DNA of 26,868 nt from JAFGTP01 sp964472715 (GCA_964472715.1 CAYYMT010000044.1:1-26868), one strand, 5' to 3'. Positions 15,106 to 24,037 are shown, counted from the first letter of the stretch. Notes: generated by a model not told the origin, from the sequence alone. A program made the numbers and translations.

Positions 15106-15194
15106 TCTCATTCTTTGCTTTTCTTTCTTCGTGCTTCAAAGTATATCCAGGGCACCAACCATTGCGAAGGTCTATGACCATTCGCAAGGTTTCC
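15106..15194 (-). repeat. REP-like element B2
   Basis: TTGCGAA-GGTC (15162-15172), loop TAT, GACC-A-TTCGCAA (15176-15187). The tail segment 15132-15148 is an inverted relative of the A3 tail segment 15084-15099, so A3+B2 can fold into one long imperfect hairpin. Confidence 0.8.
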
Positions 15195-15200
15195 AGAGTA

Positions 15201-15240
15201 GAAACCATTACGAAAGTCTTTCTGTCGGATTGCAAGATTT
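15201..15240 (-). repeat. Degenerate B-type element next to the mutS2 stop
   Basis: GAAACCATTACGAAAGTC followed by GGATTGCAAGATTT aligns with B2 with several changes that break the stem. It ends 1 bp before the mutS2 stop codon, so it may once have served as the mutS2 3' end hairpin. Confidence 0.5.
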
Positions 15241-15241
15241 A

Positions 15242-17590
15242 CTAGAATTTTACGATCGTAGCGCCGGCGCCACCGCGATCAATATTATCAAAATAATATT
15301 CCCGTACGCCGGGATAATTGCGTAGTAAATTTTGAGTCATCTGCTGCAGCGCACCGGTTCCCTTGCCATGAATGATCTGCACTTCCGATAATCCTGATAA
15401 AAGTGCTTTATCGAGATATTTTGTCAGTTCCGTTTCCGCTTCATCATATCGCATACCCCGCAAATCCAGTTTATAGTTGATATCGCTGTCATAATTCACC
15501 GAATGATTGATGCGATTGAAATCCGCTTTTGTTTGTTTTTTCTGAATGGGCGTGATATTACTGCGGTCCACCCACAGGGTTTTGCCATCAATATCGACAC
15601 TGACCTTGGAACTGTTTTTCTGCACCTGTAAAATTACCCCCTCTTTGCCAAAGCCCTTTAATTCGATCCACTGTCCCTGTTTTAATTCCTCTTTACTGGT
15701 TTTTCGCTTTTTTTCCAGTTGCTTTTTCGCTTTTTTATTTTCAACCCGCTTCTCCAGATTTTTCACTTCTGTCTGGGCCTTTTTGATGGTATCTTTCCGG
15801 GCATTTGTCTCTTTAATTTCACGGACTGTATTTTCAATTTTGGAACGGGCCTCATTGAGCAGTTCTTCCAGTTTGTCCTCTTTCTGATCAATGATCTTAC
15901 TCTCTTTTTTACGAATGGATTTCAGTTTGGAATTGTATTCTTCCACCAGGTTGTCCAGGGTCTTCTTGTTGCGCTCCAGGTCTTTCTTTTTCTTTTCCAA
16001 TTCGGTCTTTTCTCGGTCAATTTCGATAAGCAATTTTTCCACTTTGACCTGACCTTTCCCAATAATATGGGTTGCCCGTTCAATGATCTTTTTGTCCAGG
16101 CCCATGCGTCTTGCGATTTCCAGCGCATAGCTGGAGCCCGGCATACCGGCGCGGAATTTATAAGTGGGTGAAAGATTATCAGTATCAAAATCCATGGCGG
16201 CGTTCATAACATAATCGGTGTTATCGGCAAAGGCTTTCAGTGAGCTATGATGGGTAGTGGCAATGGTAAAAGCGCCTTTTTCACTGAATTTTTCCAAAAT
16301 GGCCTGTCCCAGTGATGACCCCTCAATGGGATCGGTGCCGGTTCCCAATTCATCGATCAAAATCAGTGTGTAAGGTGTCATATGGTCCAGAAAATCCACC
16401 AGATGGGAAATATGGGAAGAAAAAGTCGACAGGCTTTCTTCAATGGATTGAAAATCACCAATATCAGCGTGAAAAGTATCAAAATAGGGAATTTTGCTCT
16501 CCACTTCTGCCGGAATATGTAAGCCGGCCATGGCCATTTTCATCAGCAGCCCGACAGTTTTCATGGCTACTGTTTTTCCACCGGCATTGGGGCCGGTGAT
16601 CAGGACCACTTTCGTTTTGGCATTGATCTTAAAATCCAAGGGCACAACCTCTGTCACCAGGGCCAGTAAGGGATGACGCGCGCCGCGAAGTTCAAATTCC
16701 CGGTCCTCTTTGGAGATAATTGGCGGCGATGAATTAAATTCCCGTGAAAATTGCGCGCAGGAGCGCAAGCAATCCAGTTGGGATAAATTATATATATTAT
16801 TATTAATATCATGAAAAGAAGGCCGGATTCTGTCGGTTATCCTGGTCAGAATTTTGCGAATCTCATCTTTTTCGTCATCTTCCAGGTCTTTGAGTTTATT
16901 ATTGATCTCTACCATGACCATAGGCTCAAGGTAAACAATATTGCCGGCAGTCGAGCGTCCGTGGACCACACCTTTGATCTTGCGCTTGGCTTCGGCTTTC
17001 AGGGGAAGAACCAGCCGGCCGTTACGAATGGTGGGATTACTTTCAAACAACCAATTGCCTTTGGCCGCGATCCCCATCATCCGGTCCATTTCTTTTTCCA
17101 GTTTGGTCATCAATCGTGAAATATTACTGCGAATGTCCGCCAGCTTAGCGCTGGCAGTGTCACGTATTTCATTGTCATCCGTCAGAATATTGGTGATTCC
17201 GGACTTGACTGGATTCAACGCGTTGAGTTGACTCATGATGGAATCCAGCGGCTGTAGTTCCGCTTTGTGTTTCTGGTAATGCTTTTTGATATGACGCACC
17301 TGGTCAAGTATTAAACGTAAATGGTGAAGCGTGTCAGTGCTGAAATAAGTATTTTCCACTTTGCAGCGGGTCAGTTCCTCGCGGAGATCATTGAAGCCTG
17401 ACAATGGAATATCCTCATCCACATCCAGCAGATTGCGAAGGGCTGTAATTTTTTTCTGGCGGCTCAGAATTTTATCAAGGTCCTGTAAGGGCTGTATTGA
17501 TTCGATCAACTCGCGGCCGGAAGAGGAAAGCGCCTGCCGGGCAATGAGTTCCAATATACGTTCAAATCTTAAATTATCATTTCTGTTCAT
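15242..17590 (-). CDS. mutS2: Endonuclease MutS2
   Basis: A 782-residue MutS-type ATPase with a C-terminal Smr nuclease domain, linked in other bacteria to suppression of homologous recombination and to ribosome collision rescue. The clamp/lever helices occupy about 1-320. Walker A is GPNAGGKT (333-340) and Walker B LILIDELGTGTDP with Asp413-Glu414. A long Lys/Glu-rich coiled coil spans about 510-630, then a KOW-like beta segment (IELKGFGKEGVILQV). The Smr domain begins with LDLRGMRYDEAE and has IIHGKGTGAL. Like all MutS2 it lacks the mismatch-recognition domain. Start ATG 17588-17590 lies 4 bp after the CvpA family gene, indicating one operon with it and yqeY. Confidence 0.97.
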   Translation of the reverse strand: MNRNDNLRFERILELIARQALSSSGRELIESIQPLQDLDKILSRQKKITALRNLLDVDEDIPLSGFNDLREELTRCKVENTYFSTDTLHHLRLILDQVRHIKKHYQKHKAELQPLDSIMSQLNALNPVKSGITNILTDDNEIRDTASAKLADIRSNISRLMTKLEKEMDRMMGIAAKGNWLFESNPTIRNGRLVLPLKAEAKRKIKGVVHGRSTAGNIVYLEPMVMVEINNKLKDLEDDEKDEIRKILTRITDRIRPSFHDINNNIYNLSQLDCLRSCAQFSREFNSSPPIISKEDREFELRGARHPLLALVTEVVPLDFKINAKTKVVLITGPNAGGKTVAMKTVGLLMKMAMAGLHIPAEVESKIPYFDTFHADIGDFQSIEESLSTFSSHISHLVDFLDHMTPYTLILIDELGTGTDPIEGSSLGQAILEKFSEKGAFTIATTHHSSLKAFADNTDYVMNAAMDFDTDNLSPTYKFRAGMPGSSYALEIARRMGLDKKIIERATHIIGKGQVKVEKLLIEIDREKTELEKKKKDLERNKKTLDNLVEEYNSKLKSIRKKESKIIDQKEDKLEELLNEARSKIENTVREIKETNARKDTIKKAQTEVKNLEKRVENKKAKKQLEKKRKTSKEELKQGQWIELKGFGKEGVILQVQKNSSKVSVDIDGKTLWVDRSNITPIQKKQTKADFNRINHSVNYDSDINYKLDLRGMRYDEAETELTKYLDKALLSGLSEVQIIHGKGTGALQQMTQNLLRNYPGVREYYFDNIDRGGAGATIVKF

Positions 17591-17594
17591 AGGA

Positions 17595-18140
17595 TTATAT
17601 CATTTGGTCCGTTTCCAGGCCGAATATTTTTCGAATTGAAGCAGCCATTCGATCAAGATCATCATCATAGCCAAAAAATTCAGCTGTCGAATCGGTAAAA
17701 TCTTTCAGAACAGTATAACTCACTGACTGCTGTGACAACTTGTCTTCCAGTTCAAAATCCCGGAATACGGAAATTATCCATACTACCATAGCCATGATCA
17801 AAAATCCTTTGAAAGCGCCAAATATTAAGCCGGCAACTTTATTGAGCCATTCCAGTTTGATCATCTTCACAAAACTCTGAATCCCCCAGGCGATCAGACG
17901 ACAGACCAGATAAACGATGATAAATACCAAAATAAACCCAAGTACCGCACCAAATGCCTCATTGACTCTGAACAACGACTGAACAATGGTAGCGCCAATA
18001 GAATAGTATTCCGAACTGAAAATGATCGCCAGGATAAACCCCACCAGGGTCGCCAGTTCATCTATCAGTCCGTTTTTTAATCCCAGGAATCCAAAGATTC
18101 CCAATGCAGCCAATACAATTATATCAAATATGCTAGTCAT
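17595..18140 (-). CDS. CvpA family inner-membrane protein
   Basis: A 181-residue membrane protein with four hydrophobic helices (about 5-25, 28-46, 62-86 and 104-125) and a short charged C-terminal tail of about 45 residues. The pattern ILVFIIVYLVCRLIAW and the GLIFGAFKGFLI helix are typical of CvpA/DedE proteins. In E. coli CvpA is needed for colicin V production and helps envelope stress resistance; its biochemical role is unclear. It is often found next to mutS2, as here, with 4 bp separating the two and 6 bp to yqeY. No ribosome site is obvious, which fits coupling to yqeY translation. Confidence 0.88.
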   Translation of the reverse strand: MTSIFDIIVLAALGIFGFLGLKNGLIDELATLVGFILAIIFSSEYYSIGATIVQSLFRVNEAFGAVLGFILVFIIVYLVCRLIAWGIQSFVKMIKLEWLNKVAGLIFGAFKGFLIMAMVVWIISVFRDFELEDKLSQQSVSYTVLKDFTDSTAEFFGYDDDLDRMAASIRKIFGLETDQMI

Positions 18141-18146
18141 ATAATA

Positions 18147-18593
18147 TTAACCTAATTTTCGGCGAACAATGGTCTGTACCAGGTTACCGTCAGCTTTTCC
18201 TTTGACTTTCGGCATGATAGCACCCATTACTTTACCCATATCCCGCATTGAGGAAGCGCCGGTTTGTTCAATTACATCAGCGACAATCTTCGAAATTTTC
18301 TCTTCTCCCATCTGTTCAGGAAGGTATTTTTCAATGATCGCCAGTTCCTGTTCTTCTTCCGCCACCAGGTCATCGCGACCGCCTTCTTTGTAAGAGGCGA
18401 TGGAGTCACGACGCTGTTTCGCAGCCTTGGTGAGCACGCCCATGATCTCTTCTTCGGTGAGTTCATCTTTTTTCAACTCAATTGCTTTATCTTTGATAGC
18501 GCCGCGTAAGCTGCGAATTGTGTTGACTTTATCCATTTCCCTGGCTTTCATAGCGGTCATCATATCTTGTTTTAATTGTGTTTGAATATCCAT
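18147..18593 (-). CDS. yqeY: GatB/YqeY domain protein
   Basis: About 148 residues. The family shares the tRNA-binding tail domain of GatB, and YqeY proteins are thought to act near aminoacyl-tRNA metabolism, but the role of stand-alone members is unsettled. The pattern MMTAMKAREMDKVNTIRSLR, the KQRRDSIASYKEGGR block and the C-terminal PKVKGKADGNLVQTIVRR are diagnostic, and the length is standard. I chose ATG 18593 because GGAG lies 6 bp upstream; a GTG at 18605 is in frame but overlaps that site. It is the first gene of the yqeY-CvpA-mutS2 group. Confidence 0.94.
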   Translation of the reverse strand: MDIQTQLKQDMMTAMKAREMDKVNTIRSLRGAIKDKAIELKKDELTEEEIMGVLTKAAKQRRDSIASYKEGGRDDLVAEEEQELAIIEKYLPEQMGEEKISKIVADVIEQTGASSMRDMGKVMGAIMPKVKGKADGNLVQTIVRRKLG

Positions 18594-18630
18594 CTTTTTC
18601 TCCACAAATTGGTTTTATCTCATTTTCATG

Positions 18631-18663
18631 CAAACATAGAAATATATGAAATTTTTTTCCAAA
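18631..18663 (-). promoter_or_regulatory. Candidate Bacteroidota-type promoter for yqeY
   Basis: On the - strand TTTG (18660-18663) is followed after 21 bp by TATGTTTG (18631-18638). This fits the TTTG/TAnnTTTG (-33/-7) promoter of Bacteroidota, although the spacer is at the long end. It would start the transcript about 30 bp before the yqeY ATG. Confidence 0.33.
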
Positions 18664-18725
18664 TTCACATTGAAAATATAAGATAGGAAATATTGCGATT
18701 TACCGGTGTATAAACAATAGATTTG

Positions 18726-20855
18726 TCAATCCAGCGGCACAATCTCACCTTCTTCAACACGCGCTACAGGGACCTGACGGCCGCGTTGATAAGTGATGAT
18801 ATAGGCACAGGAATTACTGCCAGGCTGATTCCCGGTAAAGGAAATATTTCTCCCCAGACCATAGTAAACCGGCATATTGGCCAGTTTATTCCTGACATCT
18901 TTACGGGTGATATCGGAATTGTAATAGGCCAGCAGCAGCACTTCCATGGTATCAAATCCATAAATACCAAACCGTTTCGGTCTTTCCCCGGTGATGCGGG
19001 TATAATCATCAGCAAGCTGTTTATACCGCTGTGAGGATTCATCTATATAATAATCGGAGATAAAATAAAAGCCCCGGGCCGCCGACCGGTTGTTAGACAG
19101 CAGTTCGGAATTGACCAGGTTGCGGGTACCGTAAACATTGGCATAAAAATTATAATATTTTAGGGCCGGAACAATATATTTGAGGTCCGAGGTAGTGGCG
19201 GGAATAAAAAACCCGTCAATACTGCGAATTTTGTGGTCCAGTGAATCAGCCCGTGGTATTCGAAAATCATCACGGGTCATCATACCGGTGTAGCGCAACA
19301 TTTCCCGAACGCTCATTTCACGGACAGTTCCATGTTCATAAAGCTGACAAACAGAATCAGTCACATTGAGAAACCGGTTATCGCGATTCCAGCGGCTTCC
19401 CGGCTGGAGTGACAGATAGCGCAGGCTGTCCCGCAGGGTTTCCACTTTGTTTTCCAGTTTGATTTTGGCAATATTGACACCGGCTTCACGAATATTCATC
19501 ATCTGTATTTTTAATTGTTCCGGTGTTCCGCTGTACCATTGCTGGGAGACTATTCTTCCGCCATTGATATCCACAGCTTCGCTGAAACTATCAGTCAGTT
19601 TTTCCCCATATTCACCTAATGGCGCAATGGTGGCGACAGTTGTAAGATTATTGACAGTTGTGCAATATTTGCCCAGGTACTCACCCAGATTTTTCAGATT
19701 GACATTGGCCTGAAAAACCCATTCCCCCAGTTCCGTAATATCGCTGGCAGTGGCGGTTGGCGACACCATGGGAATCTTTTTTTCATTGGCAAAAGTTGCC
19801 ACAGCAACGACATTTTCGCTTTTCACCGGTCCAAATATCGCTAAAACCCGAGGATTTTTTCCCAGGTATTTGGCATGTTTGACACTGGTAACCATTTCAC
19901 CTTTATTGTCCATAACAATGGCGGATATTTTTTTGTCGGTATTTTGGTTGTAACGCAGTACCGAAGCTCTTACACCCTGTAAAATTTCTTTGCCGATTTC
20001 TTCATAGTTTTTATCACCTGACAAGGGTAAAATTACACCAATATAATTTTGGCCGCCGCTGCGGTCTTTGATCTTTTTTATCGTCCGGTTGTATTCTTCC
20101 TGAAAAAAGGGCTCGTCGATTTGCCATTTTAACTGGTTCAGATTATAGTCTAACCGGGCCATGTTGCCATTCTGATGATTTTTTTCAATAATTTTCAGTG
20201 AGAGCAAAAAGTCAAAAAATTTGACATTGCTCAGTGATCGTTTCAGGGCTTCCAGGTCTTCAACAGTCAGAAAAATATCCACCACAATATCCAGGGACTG
20301 GCGGCATTTTTCCAGCAATTCTTCATCGGGAGTTTGCTTCATGACATTCATGTAATAAAGCAGGGCGTCACTATAACGTCCTTCACTCATATAAGCTTCA
20401 CCGATTGTGTATTGGACATCATCCAGGTAGGATGAATTTTTATACCGGGTTTCAAATTCATAACCGGTATAAATCGTCTTTTCAAAATTCCCCAACCGCA
20501 AATAGGTTTTTGTGATCATCATTTCCGAAGCCGTTAAAAATCGATTACGGTAAGCCGGAATACTTTTTACTTTTTCAAACACTCTGAGCGCATCATAATA
20601 TTTCTGGGCATTAAAGAGGTTGACTCCCTCCATAAACATTACTTTCTGCGAGTCCACCTGCTGTATAGATTTTAGGTAAGTGGTATCCAGGCCAATTCGA
20701 ATATTTGACAAAGAGTCCCGAAAAGCGGTGCTATCCAGTTGTGTGGTATCAAAAGGAGTGGCCGTTGTATCAAAGAACCGTACCGGCTCCACTTCATTTT
20801 GGGCGGTTAAGAATATCCAACTGACAGTTACAATTAAAAAGATTAGTTTTTTCAT
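18726..20855 (-). CDS. Exported TPR plus type I periplasmic-binding-fold protein (LpoA/LivK-like)
   Basis: 709 residues. Residues 1-18 form a signal peptide (ending IFLTA); no lipobox Cys is seen. A Thr/Asp-rich linker (28-60) precedes TPR-like helical repeats (about 70-200, e.g. GRYSDALLYYMNVMK). From about 270 a type I periplasmic binding fold begins with YIGVILPLSG and continues with AIFGPVKSENVVAVA and PMVSPTATA, like branched-chain amino-acid-binding proteins. This order, helical repeats then binding fold, recalls LpoA, the outer-membrane activator of penicillin-binding protein 1A, but no clear orthology can be claimed. A role in envelope assembly or solute sensing is inference. A region around 460-560 is inserted into the fold. 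It is the last gene of the porX-guaA operon, 24 bp after guaA. Confidence 0.82.
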   Translation of the reverse strand: MKKLIFLIVTVSWIFLTAQNEVEPVRFFDTTATPFDTTQLDSTAFRDSLSNIRIGLDTTYLKSIQQVDSQKVMFMEGVNLFNAQKYYDALRVFEKVKSIPAYRNRFLTASEMMITKTYLRLGNFEKTIYTGYEFETRYKNSSYLDDVQYTIGEAYMSEGRYSDALLYYMNVMKQTPDEELLEKCRQSLDIVVDIFLTVEDLEALKRSLSNVKFFDFLLSLKIIEKNHQNGNMARLDYNLNQLKWQIDEPFFQEEYNRTIKKIKDRSGGQNYIGVILPLSGDKNYEEIGKEILQGVRASVLRYNQNTDKKISAIVMDNKGEMVTSVKHAKYLGKNPRVLAIFGPVKSENVVAVATFANEKKIPMVSPTATASDITELGEWVFQANVNLKNLGEYLGKYCTTVNNLTTVATIAPLGEYGEKLTDSFSEAVDINGGRIVSQQWYSGTPEQLKIQMMNIREAGVNIAKIKLENKVETLRDSLRYLSLQPGSRWNRDNRFLNVTDSVCQLYEHGTVREMSVREMLRYTGMMTRDDFRIPRADSLDHKIRSIDGFFIPATTSDLKYIVPALKYYNFYANVYGTRNLVNSELLSNNRSAARGFYFISDYYIDESSQRYKQLADDYTRITGERPKRFGIYGFDTMEVLLLAYYNSDITRKDVRNKLANMPVYYGLGRNISFTGNQPGSNSCAYIITYQRGRQVPVARVEEGEIVPLD

Positions 20856-20879
20856 AAAATCAATACACTTTAATAGTTA

Positions 20880-22421
20880 TTATTCCCATTCAATAGTACC
20901 GGGCGGTTTGGATGTTATATCATAGACCACCCTGTTGATGCCGCGAATTTCATTAACGATCCGGTTCGCCGCTTTGCTGAGCAGATCATGCGGTAATTGT
21001 GACCAGTCCGCAGTCATTCCGTCCAGGGAGTTCACCGACCGCAGCGCCACCACATTTTCATAGGTACGCTGGTCTCCCATAACACCAACAGTACGAACCG
21101 GCAGAAAAACAGCAAAAGCCTGCCAGACTTTGTTATAGTAGTCAAAATTGTGCAGTTCCTGGATAAAAATATCATCAGCCCGCTGAAGCAGGTCGATCCT
21201 TTCCGGTGTAATTTCACCGAGTATGCGGACACCCAATCCTGGTCCCGGAAAAGGATGCCGATTAATAATATCTTTGGCTATGCCCAGTTTGGCGCCGATA
21301 TTTCTGACTTCATCTTTGAAAAGCGAATTAAAAGGCTCGATCAGCTTCATTTTCATCCGATCCGGCAATCCGCCCACATTATGATGGCTTTTGATGACCT
21401 GGGATTTACCCTTGACCGAACGACTTTCGATCACATCGGGATAAAGGGTTCCCTGGGCCAAATATTTGTAGTCTTTATGCAGTTTGGTGATTTCTTCAAA
21501 GGCTTTGATAAATTCTCTGCCAATGACCTTGCGTTTCTGCTCCGGATCAGTCACTCCCCTCAAAGCAGTAAGAAACTGCTGGGAGTAGTCGTGCATTTCC
21601 ACCGGCAGTCCCATATCGTCACGAAGCATTTTGATCACTTTTTCCTGCTCTTTCAACCGCAGTAATCCATTATCAATAAAAACCGGAGTGCATTGCTCAC
21701 CAATGGCATTGTTGATGAGCACCGCCATGACAGTGGAATCAACACCACCGGACAATCCCATTAACACTTTGTCATTGCCGATAATCTCTTTGAGCTTGCG
21801 GGTTTCCTCATTGATAAAATGCTCAGCTGTCCAGTTTTGCTTCAGATCAGCAATTTCAAAGAGAAAATTGGATAGAATTTCTTTTCCTTTTTCAGAATGC
21901 ACCACTTCGGGATGAAATTGTAATCCGCAAATATTTTTTGTTTTATGAGTGAGAGCGGCCGGGACATTATTTTCTGATAAGGCCACAATTTTAAATTCTT
22001 CCGGAATGGATTCGATATGATCGCCATGACTCATCCAAACCGTTGTATTTTCTTCAATATCTTTGAACAAGGGATGTTGCTGTTTATAATGGATTTTACT
22101 ACGGCCATATTCACGGCCGTCGGAGGAGTGGACTTTTCCGCCGAAACTTTGAATCGTATACTGAAGGCCATAGCATATGCCCAGAACAGGGATATTAAGA
22201 TCATAAATTTCGCTGGTGATTTGCGGCGCATCTTCATCGTTGACACTGGAGGGACCGCCGGATAAGATCAAGGCGGAAATATTATTCCTCCTGATTTCAT
22301 CCACTGTGATCGAAGGCAGGACGATTTCCGAGTAAACCGAAAATTCACGAATTCTGCGGGCAATTAACTGGGTGTATTGTGATCCGAAATCAACAATCCA
22401 GACTTTACTTAGATTATCCAT
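20880..22421 (-). CDS. guaA: GMP synthase (glutamine-hydrolysing)
   Basis: Converts XMP to GMP using ATP and glutamine, the last step of guanylate synthesis in the cytosol. 513 residues, the usual length. The class I glutamine amidotransferase domain has the nucleophile Cys83 (GICYGLQ) with His170 and Glu172 (LQFHPEV). The ATP pyrophosphatase domain has the PP-loop LSGGVDST (223-230). The C-terminal dimerisation domain ends with the invariant KPPGTIEWE. Its start abuts the surE stop codon directly, so translation is probably coupled. Confidence 0.98.
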   Translation of the reverse strand: MDNLSKVWIVDFGSQYTQLIARRIREFSVYSEIVLPSITVDEIRRNNISALILSGGPSSVNDEDAPQITSEIYDLNIPVLGICYGLQYTIQSFGGKVHSSDGREYGRSKIHYKQQHPLFKDIEENTTVWMSHGDHIESIPEEFKIVALSENNVPAALTHKTKNICGLQFHPEVVHSEKGKEILSNFLFEIADLKQNWTAEHFINEETRKLKEIIGNDKVLMGLSGGVDSTVMAVLINNAIGEQCTPVFIDNGLLRLKEQEKVIKMLRDDMGLPVEMHDYSQQFLTALRGVTDPEQKRKVIGREFIKAFEEITKLHKDYKYLAQGTLYPDVIESRSVKGKSQVIKSHHNVGGLPDRMKMKLIEPFNSLFKDEVRNIGAKLGIAKDIINRHPFPGPGLGVRILGEITPERIDLLQRADDIFIQELHNFDYYNKVWQAFAVFLPVRTVGVMGDQRTYENVVALRSVNSLDGMTADWSQLPHDLLSKAANRIVNEIRGINRVVYDITSKPPGTIEWE

Positions 22422-23192
22422 TTATAAATTTGCTATCCTTTCTTCAATTATTTCCATTTTCGCAAAATCAGTTAAATTAAATTGTAAAGGTGTAACGGTA
22501 ATATAATTCTGTTTGATCAATTTATCATCAACATCATCAGGCTCTTCAATTTTCGCTTTGGCCCCGGTGAGCCAGTAATATTCCCGGTTCTTGGGATCTA
22601 TGCGACGTTCAAACCGTTCCGCAAAATTGGCCATTCCCTGGCGGGCGATTTTCACGCCCTTGATTTCCTCTTCCGGTACATTGGGGACATTGATATTCAG
22701 CAAGGTGCGATCATGAACCGGACTATTGTACAGATTCAGGGCCATTTTAGCGGCGAATTTAGCGGCTGTTGAAAAATCCGGGTCCGTATAGGTGGTGAGG
22801 GAAATTGCAATGGAAGGAATCCCGGATACAGCGCCTTCGGTTGCGGCGGAAACTGTCCCCGAATAGATCACATTAATACCGGTATTAGAACCGAGATTGA
22901 TGCCTGATACGACTAGGTCCGGTTTTTGGTCAAGAATCGCATTGATGGCGATTTTTACACAGTCTGCCGGCGTACCGGAAACCGCATGGCCTTCCCATTT
23001 ATCGAGTTTTTGAAATTTTTCCACCCGTATGGGATCCGACAGGGTAATGGCATGTCCCACGGCACTTCGTTCAAAACGGGGCGCAACCACTGAAATATCG
23101 GCAATTTTTTGTAATTCCATGATCAGGGCGTGAATGCCGGGCGACTGAATACCATCGTCATTGGTTACAAGTATATAGGGTCTGTTTTTCAT
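22422..23192 (-). CDS. surE: 5'/3'-nucleotidase SurE
   Basis: Metal-dependent phosphatase acting on nucleoside 5'- and 3'-monophosphates and short polyphosphates. 256 residues, normal length. The metal site is seen as Asp12-Asp13 in VTNDDGIQSPG, Ser43 in RFERSAVGHAIT, and Asn99 in VVSGINLGSNTG. The C-terminal TVTPLQFNLTD segment is also typical. It overlaps accD by 4 bp (ATGA) and is directly followed by guaA, a sensible pairing for nucleotide balance though not proof of joint function. Confidence 0.97.
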   Translation of the reverse strand: MKNRPYILVTNDDGIQSPGIHALIMELQKIADISVVAPRFERSAVGHAITLSDPIRVEKFQKLDKWEGHAVSGTPADCVKIAINAILDQKPDLVVSGINLGSNTGINVIYSGTVSAATEGAVSGIPSIAISLTTYTDPDFSTAAKFAAKMALNLYNSPVHDRTLLNINVPNVPEEEIKGVKIARQGMANFAERFERRIDPKNREYYWLTGAKAKIEEPDDVDDKLIKQNYITVTPLQFNLTDFAKMEIIEERIANL

Positions 23193-24022
23193 GCAAAAAA
23201 CTCCAGGATTTTTGTTAATTCTTCTTTTATATCGGTACGTTCGACAACACGGTCCACAAAGCCTTTTTCCCTGAGAAATTCCGCTCGCTGAAATCCTTCG
23301 GGCAGGTCTTCGCCAATGGTCTGTTTGATTACACGGGCGCCGGCAAAACCGATCAGGGCCCCGGATTCGGCAATATTAATATCACCCAGCATTGCATAAC
23401 TCGCAGTGGTACCTCCGGTTGTCGGATCTGTCATAACCGAAATATAGAGTCCGCCGGCTTCGGAAAATTGCGCCAGTTTCGCACTGGTTTTCGCCATCTG
23501 CATAAGCGATAAGATACCTTCCATCATACGCGCGCCACCGGAGGAAGAAACAATTACCAGGGGTGTTTTATTTTCCATAGCCATATCAATAGCTTTGGAT
23601 ATTTTTTCACCCACCACTGATCCCATACTACCGCCAATAAAGCGAAAATCCATTACACAGGCGGTCAGGTCAAGACCGTTAATTTTTCCTATTGCCGTCA
23701 CGATTGCATCATTCATGTTGGTTTTTTTATGAGCGGATTTGAGTTGTGTCATATATTTTTTGGAAGCAGAAAAATTTAACGGGTCCGTTGATCTGTAACC
23801 GGCATTAAATTCTTCATATTCATCAAATAAAATATTCAGATAGTCATAAGCCGGAATTCGAAAGTGATAGCGGCATTTGGAACAACTCCAAAAATTCTGC
23901 TCAACGGCTTTTTTGTATAAAATTTCCGAACATTTGGGACATTTTATCCAGAGGCCATCGGGGATGTCCTTCTTTTTTTCTCCCAAAATTCCTTTTCGTT
24001 TACGCTTGAACCAATCAACCAT
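23189..24022 (-). CDS. accD: Acetyl-CoA carboxylase carboxyltransferase subunit beta
   Basis: Beta half of the carboxyltransferase that makes malonyl-CoA for fatty acid synthesis; it needs AccA, which is not in the window. 277 residues. The N-terminal zinc ribbon is Cys28-x2-Cys31-x15-Cys47-x2-Cys50. The crotonase-like core carries the oxyanion-hole segment SSSGGARMMEG and the conserved SVMTDPTTGGTTASYAMLGD and FAGARVIKQT. AAAGG lies upstream of ATG 24020-24022. Part of the seven-gene - strand operon. Confidence 0.98.
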   Translation of the reverse strand: MVDWFKRKRKGILGEKKKDIPDGLWIKCPKCSEILYKKAVEQNFWSCSKCRYHFRIPAYDYLNILFDEYEEFNAGYRSTDPLNFSASKKYMTQLKSAHKKTNMNDAIVTAIGKINGLDLTACVMDFRFIGGSMGSVVGEKISKAIDMAMENKTPLVIVSSSGGARMMEGILSLMQMAKTSAKLAQFSEAGGLYISVMTDPTTGGTTASYAMLGDINIAESGALIGFAGARVIKQTIGEDLPEGFQRAEFLREKGFVDRVVERTDIKEELTKILEFFA

Positions 24023-24037
24023 AATAACCTTTAAATT

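Larger units (their letters stand above)
14222..15240. mobile_element. REPtron-like island: RAYT gene flanked by REP-like palindromes
   Basis: The order is element A1(+), B1(-), A2(+), the RAYT gene(-), A3(+), B2(-), degenerate B4(-). The A/B pairs on the two sides (14222-14392 and 15022-15194) are about 170 bp each, clearly homologous and in the same order, like two BIMEs bracketing the transposase. The island sits between mutS2 and dnaG and interrupts neither. RAYTs are known to act on such hairpins in gamma-proteobacteria; activity here is inferred. Confidence 0.65.

Noticed and set aside
15026..15235. 69-codon frame on the - strand between mutS2 and the RAYT gene
   Set aside because: It consists entirely of the A3, B2 and B4 repeats; the apparent reading frame is a by-product of palindromes.
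14222..15240. Reading the RAYT region as an ordinary IS200/IS605 insertion sequence
   Set aside because: The protein has RAYT-type motifs, and the flanking repeats are multi-copy hairpins in both orientations rather than one distinct left and right end.
15922..16188. Possible CRISPR-like or tandem repeat in the Lys/Glu-rich part of mutS2
   Set aside because: The repetition is only the biased composition of a coiled coil; there are no evenly spaced identical units.
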